From positions 4,436 through 10,832 of the forward strand of contig DBXA01000194.1 in the NCBI GenBank assembly GCA_002309235.1: a DNA stretch of 6,397 nt, in the 5' to 3' direction. The position numbers were made by a program, and so were the translations under genes. The DNA comes from Christensenella sp. UBA1224. Lineage in GTDB: Bacteria; Bacillota; Clostridia; Christensenellales; Aristaeellaceae. A model generated the notes under the pieces. The model worked only from the letters and a program-made list of their open reading frames with translations. It had not been told where the DNA came from and searched no databases. Of this stretch, positions 5,062-6,397 are shown in pieces (the stretch's first letter is position 1; each line of letters begins with the position of its first letter).

Positions 5062-6303
5062 ATGAGTATGGGAGAAAAGGGCCGTACGATCCATATTGGG
5101 GTTGCCGGACTCGGCGGCAGGGGCTGCGGACAGATGAAGACCCTTATGCAGATGCCGGATGTGGTTGTGGATATGGTATGTGACAAGTATCCGGAACGCG
5201 TCGAAAAAGGGGTCAACCTTGTCAAGGAGATCACGGGACATACTGCTGTCGGAACTTTGGAATACGATGATATACTGGCAAATAAAGATATAGAAGCCGT
5301 CTGCATCTTTACCAGCTGGGAAACACATATACCGTTCGTTATCAAAGCCCTGAAAGCCGGAAAGCGCCCCTGTATGGAAGTCGGCGGCGCGACCAGCGTG
5401 GATGAATGCTGGGAGATGGTCAGGACAAGCGAGGAGACGGGCATTCCCGTAATGCTCCTTGAAAACTGCTGTTATAACCTGGAGGAGATGACGCTTCTTC
5501 GCATGGTGCGCGAAGGCGTATTCGGCACGATCGTTCATTGCCAGGGCGGCTATGCCCATGATCTTCGCGATGAGATCGGCTACGGTGATATCAACAAGCA
5601 TTACCGCCAGAGGCATTTCATGCACAGGAATGGCGAGCTTTATCCCACGCATGAGCTCGGCCCCATCGCCAAATACCTGAATCTGAACCGCGGCAACAGG
5701 ATGCTGAAGCTCTCCTCCTTTGCGTCAAAGGCTGCCGGCCTGCATGAATGGTATGTGAACAATCGTCCGGACAGTCCGCTTGCGAGCGCGCAGGTCAACG
5801 AGGGAGATGTCGTGACCACCATCATAACCTGCGCGAACGGAGAGACGATACAATTGCAGCATGATTGCACGCTGCCCAGGGCATATTCCCGCAGGGGGGA
5901 GATCCGCGGCACAAAGGGCTCCTGGCAGGAGGATGGCAGGTTTATTTTCATCGAAGGGCGTTCTCCGGTTAATCCCGATTACTGGACGCATGAATGGGAA
6001 TCCGATGAAAAGTATATGCAGGAATACGAGCATCCCCTCTGGAAAGAGTATAAGGAATTTGGCCTGAGGGGCGGACATGGCGGAATGGATTATCTCGTCC
6101 TGCGCGCTTTCATCGAAAGCGTTCAGAAGGGTGAGGAACCGCCGATCGACGTATACGATGCGGCAAGCTGGATGGCTATCACGGCTCTGAGCGAGAACTC
6201 TATTGCAAATGGCGGTATACCAGTGGATATTCCGGATTTCACATCCGGCAGGTGGCTGCAGGAGAGGGAAAAGAAGGCTACCGGCATTTACGCTCTTGAT
6301 TGA
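5062..6303 (+). CDS. GH109-like Gfo/Idh/MocA-fold protein (putative NAD-dependent alpha-N-acetylgalactosaminidase family)
   Basis: The 413-residue protein starts with a Rossmann NAD-binding domain: beta strand then GLGGRG (16-21). The usual Gfo/Idh/MocA EKP is replaced by EVGG (106-109), lacking the dehydrogenase lysine. Segments matching glycoside hydrolase family 109 are LLENCCYNLEE (132-142), GGYAHDLRDE (162-171), the motif GELYPTHELGP (191-201) and GLRGGHGGMDYLVLRAF (334-350), with IDVYDAASW and IPDFT near the end. GH109 enzymes such as the blood-group A-cleaving NagA of Elizabethkingia use tightly bound NAD in an oxidation-elimination cycle. The YPTH Tyr and His (Y194, H197 here) and the ENCCY Glu (E135) correspond to its active-site residues. 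No signal peptide is seen, so the enzyme would act in the cytoplasm on imported glycosides. A plain sugar dehydrogenase, or other GH109-like hydrolase, remains possible. It follows the surface-protein gene by 21 bases and precedes a nucleotidyltransferase. Confidence 0.85.
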   Translation: MSMGEKGRTIHIGVAGLGGRGCGQMKTLMQMPDVVVDMVCDKYPERVEKGVNLVKEITGHTAVGTLEYDDILANKDIEAVCIFTSWETHIPFVIKALKAGKRPCMEVGGATSVDECWEMVRTSEETGIPVMLLENCCYNLEEMTLLRMVREGVFGTIVHCQGGYAHDLRDEIGYGDINKHYRQRHFMHRNGELYPTHELGPIAKYLNLNRGNRMLKLSSFASKAAGLHEWYVNNRPDSPLASAQVNEGDVVTTIITCANGETIQLQHDCTLPRAYSRRGEIRGTKGSWQEDGRFIFIEGRSPVNPDYWTHEWESDEKYMQEYEHPLWKEYKEFGLRGGHGGMDYLVLRAFIESVQKGEEPPIDVYDAASWMAITALSENSIANGGIPVDIPDFTSGRWLQEREKKATGIYALD

Positions 6304-6304
6304 T

Positions 6305-6310
6305 CGGAGG
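6305..6310 (+). promoter_or_regulatory. Ribosome binding site of the second nucleotidyltransferase
   Basis: CGGAGG lies 9 bases before the ATG at 6320. An ATG at 6312 is followed at once by a TAG stop, which rules it out as the start. Confidence 0.75.
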
Positions 6311-6319
6311 CATGTAGGG

Positions 6320-6397
6320 ATGACATCACCGGTACTTGTTATCATGGCGGCTGGCCTCGGCAGCCGCTTTGGCGGAAACAAACAGATCACACCTGTG
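6320..6397 (+). CDS. Second nucleotidyltransferase, N-terminal fragment (runs off the window)
   Basis: Only 26 codons are present. They carry the NTP-binding signature LVIMAAGLGSRFGGNKQITP (6-25) of the NTP_transferase family, with the AAGxGSRFGG-KQ loop that binds the nucleoside triphosphate. This form differs from the AAGYATR type at 414-1154 and is typical of a separate Firmicutes group of about 300 residues. It starts 16 bases after the GH109-like gene, so it is likely in the same transcript. Substrate cannot be judged. Confidence 0.85.
   Translation, partial: MTSPVLVIMAAGLGSRFGGNKQITPV

Noticed and set aside
5041..5652. Antisense open frame of 203 codons opposite the GH109-like N-terminus
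   Set aside because: It overlaps the Rossmann domain coding region and has no motif or plausible ribosome site.
5725..6390. Antisense open frame of 221 codons opposite the GH109-like gene
   Set aside because: The + strand protein is strongly conserved in motif content across the same bases. The antisense product shows no family features.

Overview
The window looks like chromosomal DNA of a gut-type Firmicute, probably a Clostridia member (Lachnospiraceae or Oscillospiraceae-like). This is inferred from roughly even base composition, strong AGGAGG-type ribosome sites, very tight same-strand packing, and the kind of proteins encoded (NahK-like kinase, GH109-like protein, PT-linker surface protein). 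Species cannot be named from the sequence. All genes lie on the + strand.

Region 1 (1-3377) is a tightly coupled four-gene sugar-activation cassette. It holds the C-terminal part of a GHMP-family sugar kinase resembling galactokinase/galacturonokinase, a sugar-1-phosphate nucleotidyltransferase, a UDP-glucuronate 4-epimerase-type SDR, and a NahK-like anomeric sugar kinase of the APH fold. The first three genes overlap by a few bases, and the fourth begins within about 30 bases of its predecessor.

Region 2 (3378-3585) is a 208-base gap. It contains a GC-rich hairpin that may be a weak terminator, a 16-base near-perfect palindrome, and a good sigma-A-type promoter (TTGCGA, 17 bp, TATAAT). No convincing gene is seen in it.

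Region 3 (3586-5040) encodes a membrane-anchored protein of 484 residues. It has one N-terminal transmembrane helix and two folded extracytoplasmic segments separated by two Pro/Thr-rich linkers.

Region 4 (5062-6397) encodes a Gfo/Idh/MocA-fold protein with the YPTH and ENCCY signatures of GH109 (NAD-dependent alpha-N-acetylgalactosaminidase family), then the start of a second nucleotidyltransferase that runs off the window. These follow the surface-protein gene with no visible terminator and are probably co-transcribed with it.

Taken together (inference), the window encodes capture and activation of amino- or acidic hexoses. A cytoplasmic GH109-like enzyme could free a hexosamine, the two anomeric kinases could make sugar-1-phosphates, the two nucleotidyltransferases could make NDP-sugars, and the epimerase could interconvert gluco and galacto UDP-uronates. 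Whether this serves host-glycan/pectin salvage or envelope polysaccharide synthesis cannot be decided here.
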